From Vulcanimicrobiota bacterium (GTDB lineage Bacteria; Vulcanimicrobiota; Vulcanimicrobiia; Vulcanimicrobiales; Vulcanimicrobiaceae): a DNA stretch of 8,965 nt. The translations under genes were made by a program, and so were the position numbers. Below are positions 1-6,030 of this stretch, piece by piece; positions within the stretch are counted from its first letter, which is position 1; every line of letters begins with the position of its first letter. The stretch lies in assembly GCA_003167055.1 (NCBI GenBank), contig PMUE01000165.1, positions 1 through 8,965 of the forward strand, written 5' to 3'. The notes beneath the pieces are model-generated. The model was not told the origin of the DNA. It did not search any database and saw only the letters and a list, made by a program, of their open reading frames with translations.

Positions 1-1073
1 CGAACAGCGCGAAGCCGCCGTCCGGGAGCGCCTTCGACGCCGCGACCGGCAAACGGATTTGGGATTGGAAAACGGTCCCCGGCCCCGGCGAGCCGGGACA
101 CAACTCCTGGGCCGGCGACTCCTGGAAGCGCGGCGGCGCCGCCATCTGGAGCGGCATCGCGATCGACGCCGCATCGAACACGCTCTACGTGGACGCCGGC
201 AACCCGCAGCCGGACTTCCTCGGCACGATTCGCGCCGGTGCGAACCTGTACAGCAACTCGATGGTCGCGCTCGACATCAGCGGCTCCAGGCCGAAGATGA
301 AGTGGTATCACCAATTCATACCGCACGACACACACGATTGGGATCCCGCCATGCCTCCGGTGCTGTTTACCGGCAGCGTCGGCGGCGCGTCGCGGAGTCT
401 CGTTGCCTCGGGCGACAAGGGAGGTAACTTCTGGGTCCTCGATGCCGGAACCGGAAAGGTCGTCTATCATCTCGCAGTGAGCACCCAGCGTGGCCAAAAC
501 ACGCAGCCGAGCAAGGCCGGCGACATCGCGTGTCCCAACACCAACGGCGGTGTTGAATTCAACGGCGGAAGTTATATGCCGGAGACCAATGCGTTCTATG
601 TGCCCAGCGTCGACCAATGCGGCATTTGGACATCACCCGGAACGGCGGTATATCTCGCGGGCCAGTTCTACCTCGGTGGTGCGTTTCCCAAGCTTTACGG
701 ACCGAGCACCGGGTACATGAGTGCAGTCGACATTGGCACCGGAAAGTTCATGTGGCGTAAGCACCTGGCGTTTCCGCAGATCGGTGGAGCACTGTCGCTT
801 TCGAGCGGCATCGTCTTTACCGGTGGTGTGAATGGAGACTTCACGGCCTACGACGCAAAAACCGGAAACGTTTTGTGGCACTATCCAATGGGCCTGACGA
901 TCCAAGCACCCGCGAGCTATTACGAGCTCGACGGAAAACCGTACATTGTCGTGGGAGCGGGCCCGGCGGGTGTCAACTTCGCCGATCCGCGTTTCGGGCA
1001 GGGTGCCCCGACGCTCGAAGGCAGCTATGCGCATCCGGTGAATGCGGTCATCACCGCGTTTACCACGCCGTAG
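1..1073 (+). CDS. PQQ-dependent alcohol-type dehydrogenase, C-terminal part (5' end outside window)
   Basis: The reading frame is open from the window edge (first full codon at 3) to TAG at 1071-1073, leaving 356 residues of a protein normally 550-700 long. It is a quinoprotein of the eight-bladed beta-propeller family, which oxidises alcohols or similar substrates in the periplasm using PQQ and a metal. Visible family signatures, numbered from the first codon: an N-S-W-A-G-D-S-W stretch near 29-36, the AGNP loop with Asn67 (equivalent to the metal-binding Asn of methanol dehydrogenase), NLYSNSMVALD around 80, HDTHDWD ending at Asp114 (probable catalytic Asp), and late blade motifs such as FTAYDAKTGNVLW. 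The residue two after Asp114 is Ala, as in calcium-type MxaF enzymes, whereas lanthanide-type XoxF has Asp there. The substrate cannot be told. The cytochrome gene follows after 14 bp and is its likely electron acceptor. Confidence 0.9.
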   Translation, partial: NSAKPPSGSAFDAATGKRIWDWKTVPGPGEPGHNSWAGDSWKRGGAAIWSGIAIDAASNTLYVDAGNPQPDFLGTIRAGANLYSNSMVALDISGSRPKMKWYHQFIPHDTHDWDPAMPPVLFTGSVGGASRSLVASGDKGGNFWVLDAGTGKVVYHLAVSTQRGQNTQPSKAGDIACPNTNGGVEFNGGSYMPETNAFYVPSVDQCGIWTSPGTAVYLAGQFYLGGAFPKLYGPSTGYMSAVDIGTGKFMWRKHLAFPQIGGALSLSSGIVFTGGVNGDFTAYDAKTGNVLWHYPMGLTIQAPASYYELDGKPYIVVGAGPAGVNFADPRFGQGAPTLEGSYAHPVNAVITAFTTP

Positions 1074-1074
1074 T

Positions 1075-1082
1075 GAGGAAGG
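1075..1082 (+). promoter_or_regulatory. Ribosome binding site for the cytochrome c gene
   Basis: A purine-rich GAGGAAGG sits five bases before the ATG at 1088, directly after the dehydrogenase stop codon. It decides the start: the longer open frame begins at 875, inside the dehydrogenase gene, whereas ATG 1088 has this site and opens with a good signal peptide. Confidence 0.75.
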
Positions 1083-1087
1083 CTTCG

Positions 1088-2185
1088 ATGCGTACGATGC
1101 TCGCGTTGCTCGTCTTCGCGTTGACGCTGACGTGCGCAACGTCGGCGCAGCCACCGCGCGACGACCACGGCAACGCGCTCGCCGCACTCGGCGAGGTGCA
1201 AACGGCGGTCGGCGCGATCGTGCGCATCGAGGACGGAAACGAAACTGGCCGTATCGCCTATCAGGGCGCGGCGCGCCGCGCCCTCAATGCGGTCAACGGG
1301 GCACTCAGCTATGTCGATACCATGCTCGATCAGCGCGCAACACCGCGATGGCAGCCCGCCGTCGAAGGCGCGAAAGTCAACCTTCTCGAGGCGCAAGAAA
1401 ACCTGAAAGACGCAATCGCTGAGCACGAGATGGAGGATTACCAAACCGATCTCACGCGAACGCTCGCAAGTCTTGCGCTCGCCGTTGGGCGACCTTCGCA
1501 AGACGGCGTTCTTGGGGGGCTGAGTGGCGCGCTTGCAAACACCGACCTCGCGGTGCCGGCGGGTGCGATACGCGTCGACGGTTGCTCTGCGCCCACGCGC
1601 TCGCCGGCTTATGGCGTGGTCGCGGGGCGGCTGGTATACGTTGCGCTACCGCGCGCGGCAGCCGCCGCGCAGATCCCCCTAAATCTTGACGTGCGGTCGG
1701 TTACCGTCCACGGTGGCGACATCGTGCTCTATACCGTGCACGCCTCGGCGTGCAAACGTCAGCGCACGCGAGAGGTCGCGATGACGACGCGGTCAGTTCC
1801 GCCGCTTTACACGGCAACTCAAGCTCACGCCGGCAAAATCGTCTACGCGCGATATTGTCTGCAATGTCACGGTGCCGACCTTCAAGGGACCGCCGGTCCG
1901 GCGGTTGCCGGCACGGAGTTCCTGAAAAATGCGAAGTTCGACGGTTGGACGATGAGCGACGTACGAACGACGGTCTTCCTGAACATGCCGTTCTCGAATC
2001 CAGGTTCCCTGACACCAAAGCAGTACGCCGACGTGATGGCCTTCCTGCTTGCCTCGAGCTGCTATCCCGCTGGTGCGACGCCGTTTCCTCAGACCGTCCG
2101 AGCTTCGTTCGCGTCGATCAGCATCGGCCCGATCAGCGGCGTACATGCAACCAATCCAAAGATCGGAACCTGTGCCGTCAAATAA
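1088..2185 (+). CDS. Secreted c-type cytochrome with a novel helical N-terminal domain
   Basis: 365 residues. Residues 1-20 form a signal peptide (basic start, Leu/Ala-rich core, probable cleavage after A-T-S-A at 20), so the protein should be periplasmic. Residues about 25-150 are Ala/Leu/Glu-rich and look all-helical; I do not recognise this domain. A middle part of about 160-225 looks beta-rich and contains Cys166 and Cys222, which could form a disulfide. The C-terminal part is a class I cytochrome c domain: haem-attachment CLQCH at 257-261 and a likely axial Met300 in an NMPF motif, followed by a typical final helix (TPKQYADVMAFLL). Cys325 and Cys362 lie beyond it. It directly follows the quinoprotein dehydrogenase, so it is probably that enzyme's electron acceptor. 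Cytochromes serving PQQ enzymes are usually small (100-200 residues), so the N-terminal 230 residues are unusual. The haem domain is certain; the partnership is inferred from position. Confidence 0.85.
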   Translation: MRTMLALLVFALTLTCATSAQPPRDDHGNALAALGEVQTAVGAIVRIEDGNETGRIAYQGAARRALNAVNGALSYVDTMLDQRATPRWQPAVEGAKVNLLEAQENLKDAIAEHEMEDYQTDLTRTLASLALAVGRPSQDGVLGGLSGALANTDLAVPAGAIRVDGCSAPTRSPAYGVVAGRLVYVALPRAAAAAQIPLNLDVRSVTVHGGDIVLYTVHASACKRQRTREVAMTTRSVPPLYTATQAHAGKIVYARYCLQCHGADLQGTAGPAVAGTEFLKNAKFDGWTMSDVRTTVFLNMPFSNPGSLTPKQYADVMAFLLASSCYPAGATPFPQTVRASFASISIGPISGVHATNPKIGTCAVK

Positions 2186-2194
2186 CGCGCCGCG

Positions 2195-4207
2195 GTGAAC
2201 AAGCTTCGCATTGGTGTTGACGTCGGCGGCACGTTTACCGACGTCGTCGCCATCGACGCGGAGCGCGGCACATTGGTTGCGCGCGTCAAGGTGCCGACCA
2301 CGCACGATGCACCCCAAGGTGTCGCCGCCGGCATCATTGCGGGCATCGAACGAATGCTCGACGAGAGCGGCGTGAATGCGGCCGACGTCGCGTTCATCGC
2401 GCATTCCACGACCCAGGCGACGAATGCGCTGCTCGAAGGCGACGTTGCGCGCGTCGGGGTGGTTGGGCTCGTGCCGCTCGGCGGCTGGCTCGCGCGCGCG
2501 CAGATGCGCTTTCGCCCGGTCGCACTTGCGCCGGGCCACTCGTTTTCACCGCACATCGCATTTGCTCGCGCGCGCGATGCCGGCGCGCTCGAACGGGTGC
2601 TCGACGAATTCGTCCGTGAGGGCATCGAAGCGGTGGCGGTCAGCGAACCGTTCGGCGTCGACCATCCGCAACGCGAGCGCCACGCGGTCGCATCGGCACG
2701 CTCGCGCGGCATGCTTGCTACCAGTGGACACGACGTAACCGCGGTGTACGGCCTGCGCGCGCGTACCCGAACCACCGCCCTCAATGCCGCCATTTTGCCG
2801 AAGATGGTGCGGACCGCGGAGATGACGCGTGCGGCCGTTGAGCGCGCGTCGATTGCCGCGCCGCTGATGATCATGCGCAGCGACGGCGGGGTAATGGACG
2901 TGCGCGAGGTCATGCGCCGGCCGATCCTTACGATGCTTTCCGGCCCCGCCGCCGGCGTAGCCGGCGCGCTGCTGCATGAAAACGTCACCGACGGCATCTT
3001 TCTCGAGGTCGGCGGCACGAGCGTCGATTGCTGTGTGATCCGCGGCGGCCGCCCGCAGATTCGCTCGGCGCGCATCGGCGGTCATCGGACGATGCTGCAC
3101 ACGATCGATTCGCGCACGCTGGGGATCGCGGGCGGCAGCATGCCGCGTGTCGATTCGCGCGGCATCGTCGACGTCGGGCCGCGCTCGGCGCACATCGCCG
3201 GTGCTCGTTATGCCGCTTTTTGTGCGGACGGAGATTTTGTGGATGCGCGACTGGAGCGCTTTGCCCCGTCGCCGCACGATCCGCCCGATTACGTGCGCTT
3301 CATCCTACGCGACGGCACGTATGCAACGGTCACACCGACCTGCGCGAGCAATCTGCTCGGCTACGTTCCCGATGATGCGTTCGCGCGCGGGAACGAACGC
3401 GCCGCACGCGCGGCATTTGCGCTGTTGGCTCGCGAGTTCGGCGGTGACGCGGAGTCGCAGGCGCGGCGTCTGCTCGAAATCGCCGGAGCGAAGGTGCATG
3501 GCTGCATCGACACTTTGATCGCCGAGTACGGACTCACCCGCGAAGGGCTCGATCTCGTCGGCGGTGGCGGCGCTGCAACCGCGCTCGTTCCGTTCGTCGC
3601 GGAACGTTACGGATTCGCGCACCGGATCGCGCGCGACGCGGAGGTCATCTCGCCGATCGGCGTGGCACTCGCCCTCGTCCGCGACGTTGTTGAGCGCACA
3701 ATCGTCAATCCGCAGCCCGAAGATATCGTGCGGATTCGCCGTGAGGCGTCCGATCGGGTGATCGCCGCCGGTGCGGCACCGGATCGCGTTGAGGTCAGCG
3801 TCGAAATCGACGCGCAGCACAACCGCGTGCGCGCGACGGCGTCTGGTGCAACGGCACTGGTCGAGGCGGCGAGCGCTGCGACGACGCTGCAGGTCGAACG
3901 AAGCGGAGATCTCGTGCGCATCATCGACGAGCGCGGCGTCGTGCGGCTGGCGCTACGCGGAGCGCGGGTGACGCAAACGGTGGTGGGCGCCCTCGATCAG
4001 CGTCTTGAATCGGCGATGGAGTCGGCGACCTCATTCGGCGACGTCGGACGCGCACTGCCGGACCTCTACATTCTCCATCGTGGCCGGATCGCGGATTTCA
4101 GTGGCCTGGGCAGCATCGACCAGGCGCGCGCGCTGGTGCGCGAAGAGGTCGCCGGTCGTGATCCGGATGACGCCGTGACGATTATCACCCTGAGGCGATG
4201 CGCGTAG
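2195..4207 (+). CDS. Hydantoinase A / oxoprolinase family protein (HyuA-like), divergent
   Basis: 670 residues from a GTG start 9 bp after the cytochrome stop, without a visible Shine-Dalgarno. The family (hydantoinase A, acetone carboxylase beta, 5-oxoprolinase N-terminal half) has an ASKHA-type ATP-binding core and opens or carboxylates substrates at ATP cost, usually with a HyuB partner. Matching motifs: GVDVGGTFTD at 7-16 (phosphate 1), HSTTQATNA at 70-78, SGPAAG at 249-254, EVGGTSVD at 271-278, and a glycine-rich VGGGG loop at 455-459. Departures are visible: the usual Asp before GGTS is Glu271-Val, and the usual PGPACYG segment after the VGP motif reads AGARYAAF. The tail (about 510-670) is not one I can place. 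No HyuB gene is visible here, so the substrate is unknown; hydantoin, oxoproline or acetone-like compounds are only family possibilities. Its 3' end overlaps the convergent permease gene. Confidence 0.85.
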   Translation: MNKLRIGVDVGGTFTDVVAIDAERGTLVARVKVPTTHDAPQGVAAGIIAGIERMLDESGVNAADVAFIAHSTTQATNALLEGDVARVGVVGLVPLGGWLARAQMRFRPVALAPGHSFSPHIAFARARDAGALERVLDEFVREGIEAVAVSEPFGVDHPQRERHAVASARSRGMLATSGHDVTAVYGLRARTRTTALNAAILPKMVRTAEMTRAAVERASIAAPLMIMRSDGGVMDVREVMRRPILTMLSGPAAGVAGALLHENVTDGIFLEVGGTSVDCCVIRGGRPQIRSARIGGHRTMLHTIDSRTLGIAGGSMPRVDSRGIVDVGPRSAHIAGARYAAFCADGDFVDARLERFAPSPHDPPDYVRFILRDGTYATVTPTCASNLLGYVPDDAFARGNERAARAAFALLAREFGGDAESQARRLLEIAGAKVHGCIDTLIAEYGLTREGLDLVGGGGAATALVPFVAERYGFAHRIARDAEVISPIGVALALVRDVVERTIVNPQPEDIVRIRREASDRVIAAGAAPDRVEVSVEIDAQHNRVRATASGATALVEAASAATTLQVERSGDLVRIIDERGVVRLALRGARVTQTVVGALDQRLESAMESATSFGDVGRALPDLYILHRGRIADFSGLGSIDQARALVREEVAGRDPDDAVTIITLRRCA

Positions 4208-5687
4208 CTGCTTCGTCCTTGCCGACCGTGCTGTGCGAGCGGCTGTAAGTAAAGTACACGATCAGTCCGACGAGCATCCACACGATGAAAGCAAATATCG
4301 GCAGCGGGAGGCCGAGGATGTACTTCACGTCGATGACAAGACCGAGGGCCTTCGCCAATAGCGGAGACCAGATCGGCGCGAGAAACAGGAGGCCCGAAAG
4401 AATCACGGAGATCACCGGAATGAGCATCGGCCCTCCGGGAACTTGGTAACCGCTCGTTGAGGGATAGCGCTTGCGCAGGATCGGCAGCGCGATCGAGACG
4501 AGCACGAATGCGAAGAGGGTGCCCGTATTCGTGAGCTCGCCCAGGATGCTAATCGGAGTCAACGACCCAGCGATCGCGATCAGAAGGGTGAAGATGATCG
4601 TCGTGATCGTCGGCGTCCGGAACTTTGGGTGGACTTTTGAGAAGAAAGCGGGCAACAGACCGTCGCGTGACATCGCAAAGAAGACGCGAGTCTGCCCGAA
4701 CATCATGACGAGTAAGACCGTCGTAAGGCCCGCGATCGCGCCGAGAGCGATAATCGCCCCCGCCCATGGCATGCCGATTTGATCGATCGCGTACGCGACC
4801 GGCTGCGGCACGTTGAGATGGTTGTACGGAACGATCCCTGTCAGGATCGCCGAGACGATAAGGTACAGTACCGTACAAACCGCAAGGCTTCCGATAATGC
4901 CGATCGGCATGTCCTTTTTCGGATTGACCGATTCTTCGGCTGCGGTCGATACCGCGTCGAAACCAATGTAGGCGAAGAAGACGAAGAATGCGCCGAAGAA
5001 CGTTCCGCCGAGCGTGTACGGAAAATAGGGCGACCAATTTGCGGTATTCACGTGGCCGACACCGATTGCGATAAAGAACAGGACGACACAGACTTTGATT
5101 GCGACGATGACGTTGTTGACAACGGCCGATTCGCGCGTTCCGCGGTAGAGCAAAACGCCGATGAGACAGATGATGCCGAATGCAGGCAGATTCATGATTC
5201 CATGCATCGGTTCGCCCATGGGTCCCGTGTCCCACGGATTGTGCATCAGCGATTGGGGGATCTGCAACCCGGTAATGTTCCTTACGACGGTGTAGAAGTA
5301 TCCAGACCAGCCGACGCTGACCGTGGCGGCGCCGAGTGCATACTCGAGCACGAGGTCCCAACCGATGATCCAGGCGATGAACTCGCCGAGCGAGGCGTAG
5401 GCAAACGTGTACGCGCTACCGGCAATCGGCACGCGGCTCGCTACCTCTGAATAGCAGAGGGCAGCGAAGGCGCTCACAAATCCGGCGATGATGAACGAGA
5501 CCGTCAGCGACGGGCCGGTGTATTTGGCCGCGGCGACGCCGGTAAGCACGAAAATGCCGGTGCCGATGATGGCGCCGATGCCCATCGCGATCAGCGAGAC
5601 GGGACCAAGCGTCTTCTTGAGACTGTGGGAGCTGTCTTTGGTCTCGGCCAAGAGCCGCTCGAGCGGCTTCACACGTTGTAGCAGCAT
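4185..5687 (-). CDS. APC-superfamily amino acid permease (CAT/YfnA-like)
   Basis: 500 residues, the usual length for a bacterial cationic-amino-acid-transporter-type permease of the APC superfamily with about 12 membrane helices. It imports amino acids across the inner membrane, probably with protons; the exact amino acid cannot be told. Signatures: the pre-TM1 motif with conserved H-S-L-K-K at 21-25, the substrate-binding TM1 break IGTGIF at 41-46, SEVASRVPIAGSAYTFAY at 80-97, IGFDAVSTAAEE at 241-252 (TM6), RVFFAMSRDGLLP at 334-346, and GYQVPGGP at 413-420 before the last helices. ATG at 5687 is chosen because the N-terminus matches the family and a GGAGG lies seven bases upstream; that GGAGG is inside the terminal repeat of the neighbouring repeat element. 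The 3' end runs 23 bp into the oppositely oriented hyuA-like gene, with no terminator visible between them. Confidence 0.92.
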   Translation of the reverse strand: MLLQRVKPLERLLAETKDSSHSLKKTLGPVSLIAMGIGAIIGTGIFVLTGVAAAKYTGPSLTVSFIIAGFVSAFAALCYSEVASRVPIAGSAYTFAYASLGEFIAWIIGWDLVLEYALGAATVSVGWSGYFYTVVRNITGLQIPQSLMHNPWDTGPMGEPMHGIMNLPAFGIICLIGVLLYRGTRESAVVNNVIVAIKVCVVLFFIAIGVGHVNTANWSPYFPYTLGGTFFGAFFVFFAYIGFDAVSTAAEESVNPKKDMPIGIIGSLAVCTVLYLIVSAILTGIVPYNHLNVPQPVAYAIDQIGMPWAGAIIALGAIAGLTTVLLVMMFGQTRVFFAMSRDGLLPAFFSKVHPKFRTPTITTIIFTLLIAIAGSLTPISILGELTNTGTLFAFVLVSIALPILRKRYPSTSGYQVPGGPMLIPVISVILSGLLFLAPIWSPLLAKALGLVIDVKYILGLPLPIFAFIVWMLVGLIVYFTYSRSHSTVGKDEAATRIASG

Positions 5688-5688
5688 T

Positions 5689-5721
5689 AAGGAGCCTCCG
5701 AAGGAGTTGCTGTACCAATTG
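5689..5721 (+). repeat. Left terminal inverted repeat of the element
   Basis: Starts AAGGAGCCTCCGAAG and ends ACCAATTG. Compared with the reverse complement of the right copy it differs at four of 33 positions, at repeat positions 16, 21, 22 and 25. The outer end lies one base from the permease start codon. Confidence 0.85.
5695..5699 (-). promoter_or_regulatory. Shine-Dalgarno of the permease, supplied by the repeat element
   Basis: On the minus strand GGAGG is followed by seven bases and the ATG at 5687. The site lies inside the left terminal inverted repeat of the 277-bp element. GGAG (5696-5699) can also pair with CTCC (read from 5703-5706) across a three-base loop, which could partly hide the ribosome site. 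Confidence 0.7.
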
Positions 5722-5737
5722 CGAGCGCTTCGCTCGC
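5721..5737 (+). repeat. Hairpin GCGAGCG/CGCTCGC, copy 1
   Basis: A perfect seven-base stem (5721-5727 with 5731-5737) around a CTT loop. The same arms recur at 5807-5823 with a different loop. It has no U-tract, so it is not a convincing intrinsic terminator. Confidence 0.7.
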
Positions 5738-5806
5738 TCTAAGATGAGGAGCGAGGAGGAAGCGATGCCTCTGTGCATCGTGACCGACGCAGCGACGATG
5801 GATTGA

Positions 5807-5823
5807 GCGAGCGAACCGCTCGC
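5807..5823 (+). repeat. Hairpin GCGAGCG/CGCTCGC, copy 2
   Basis: Perfect seven-base stem (5807-5813 with 5817-5823) with an AAC loop and arms identical to the hairpin at 5721-5737. Either arm of one copy could also pair with the other copy, giving alternative long-range folds within the element. Confidence 0.7.
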
Positions 5824-5830
5824 CCTGCGG

Positions 5831-5933
5831 GTTTGCACCGAAAGCGCGCACCTGCTTCGTCGCCGGCTCCCTCACAGACCGCGGGGTATGCTCGGTCGCC
5901 GGCTTCTCACATCTGCGCGTTTCCGGTGCAAAC
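5831..5933. repeat. Nested inverted repeat inside the element
   Basis: Arms 5831-5850 and 5914-5933 are complementary at 18 of 20 positions and enclose 63 bp. The inner segment holds the tandem-like direct repeat (GTCGCCGGCT followed by CTCACA) at 5859-5876 and 5895-5911. The right arm abuts the right terminal repeat, sharing base 5933. Confidence 0.75.
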
Positions 5934-5965
5934 AATTGGTGCATGAACTTCTTCGGAGGCTCCTT
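5933..5965 (-). repeat. Right terminal inverted repeat of the element
   Basis: Mirror copy of the repeat at 5689-5721, 29 of 33 positions matching. On the plus strand it carries GGAGG at 5955-5959, the counterpart of the permease Shine-Dalgarno, but here it is followed by TTG at 5965 and no ATG. Confidence 0.85.
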
Positions 5966-6030
5966 TGGGCAGCGGAATACTTGTCTTAACAGGCGTACCC
6001 CTGCGTGGTGGGTACCGCAGGGGCATATGA
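5965..6030 (+). other. Possible 21-codon ORF or permease-TM1 remnant after the element
   Basis: A TTG codon at 5965 lies five bases after GGAGG (5955-5959) and opens a 21-codon frame ending at TGA 6028-6030, overlapping the start of the FAD gene in another frame. Its first residues read GSGILVLTGV, close to the TM1 break GTGIFVLTGV of the permease encoded on the opposite strand. Codons such as ATA, TTA and ACA are unlike the GC-rich third positions of neighbouring genes. It could be a decayed piece of a foreign APC permease, a leader peptide, or chance. Only about ten residues support the similarity. Confidence 0.25.
5995..6023 (+). promoter_or_regulatory. Two mutually exclusive hairpins over the start of the FAD gene
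   Basis: CCCCTGCG (5998-6005) pairs perfectly with CGCAGGGG (6016-6023) around a ten-base loop. GTACCC (5995-6000) pairs perfectly with GGGTAC (6010-6015). The two stems share bases and cannot form together. Both enclose or cover the GTG codons at 6005 and 6008, the only possible starts of the oxidoreductase after the in-frame stop at 5987. This could control translation, but nothing beyond base pairing is shown, and part of the right arm is coding. Confidence 0.35.

Larger units (their letters stand above)
5689..5965. mobile_element. 277-bp inverted-repeat element (MITE-like, non-coding)
   Basis: The element is bounded by 33-bp inverted repeats (5689-5721 and 5933-5965) that match at 29 of 33 positions, the outer 15 perfectly. 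It fills nearly all of the 317-bp gap between two divergent genes. Inside lie a second inverted repeat (5831-5850 with 5914-5933), a direct repeat (5859-5876 with 5895-5911) and two copies of a hairpin with arms GCGAGCG/CGCTCGC. No credible gene is present: open frames through it on the minus strand are by-products of GC-rich repeats and of antisense to the FAD gene. Size, terminal repeats and lack of coding fit a miniature inverted-repeat transposable element, but I see no clear target-site duplication, so a structured regulatory or REP-type repeat is an alternative. It brings the permease's ribosome site with it. Confidence 0.6.

Noticed and set aside
875..1087. Longer N-terminus for the cytochrome gene starting inside the dehydrogenase gene.
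   Set aside because: It would bury the signal peptide in the middle of the protein; ATG 1088 has its own Shine-Dalgarno.
2089..3075. 328-codon minus-strand frame opposite the hyuA-like gene.
   Set aside because: Ser/Arg/Thr-rich low-complexity product, fully antisense to a gene with clear family motifs; a GC-rich shadow frame.
5721..5823. Intrinsic terminators from the GC-rich hairpins in the element.
   Set aside because: Neither hairpin is followed by a run of T on either strand.
5930..6004. Sigma-70 type promoter for the FAD operon.
   Set aside because: TTGGTG at 5936 and weak AT-rich hexamers exist, but none gives a convincing pair at proper spacing, so no promoter is called.
6000..6024. 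T-box riboswitch motif before the FAD gene (GGTGGGTACCGC resembles the T-box antiterminator consensus).
   Set aside because: The match needs an extra base or a changed first base, no Stem I region or terminator is present, and the segment is mostly inside the coding sequence.
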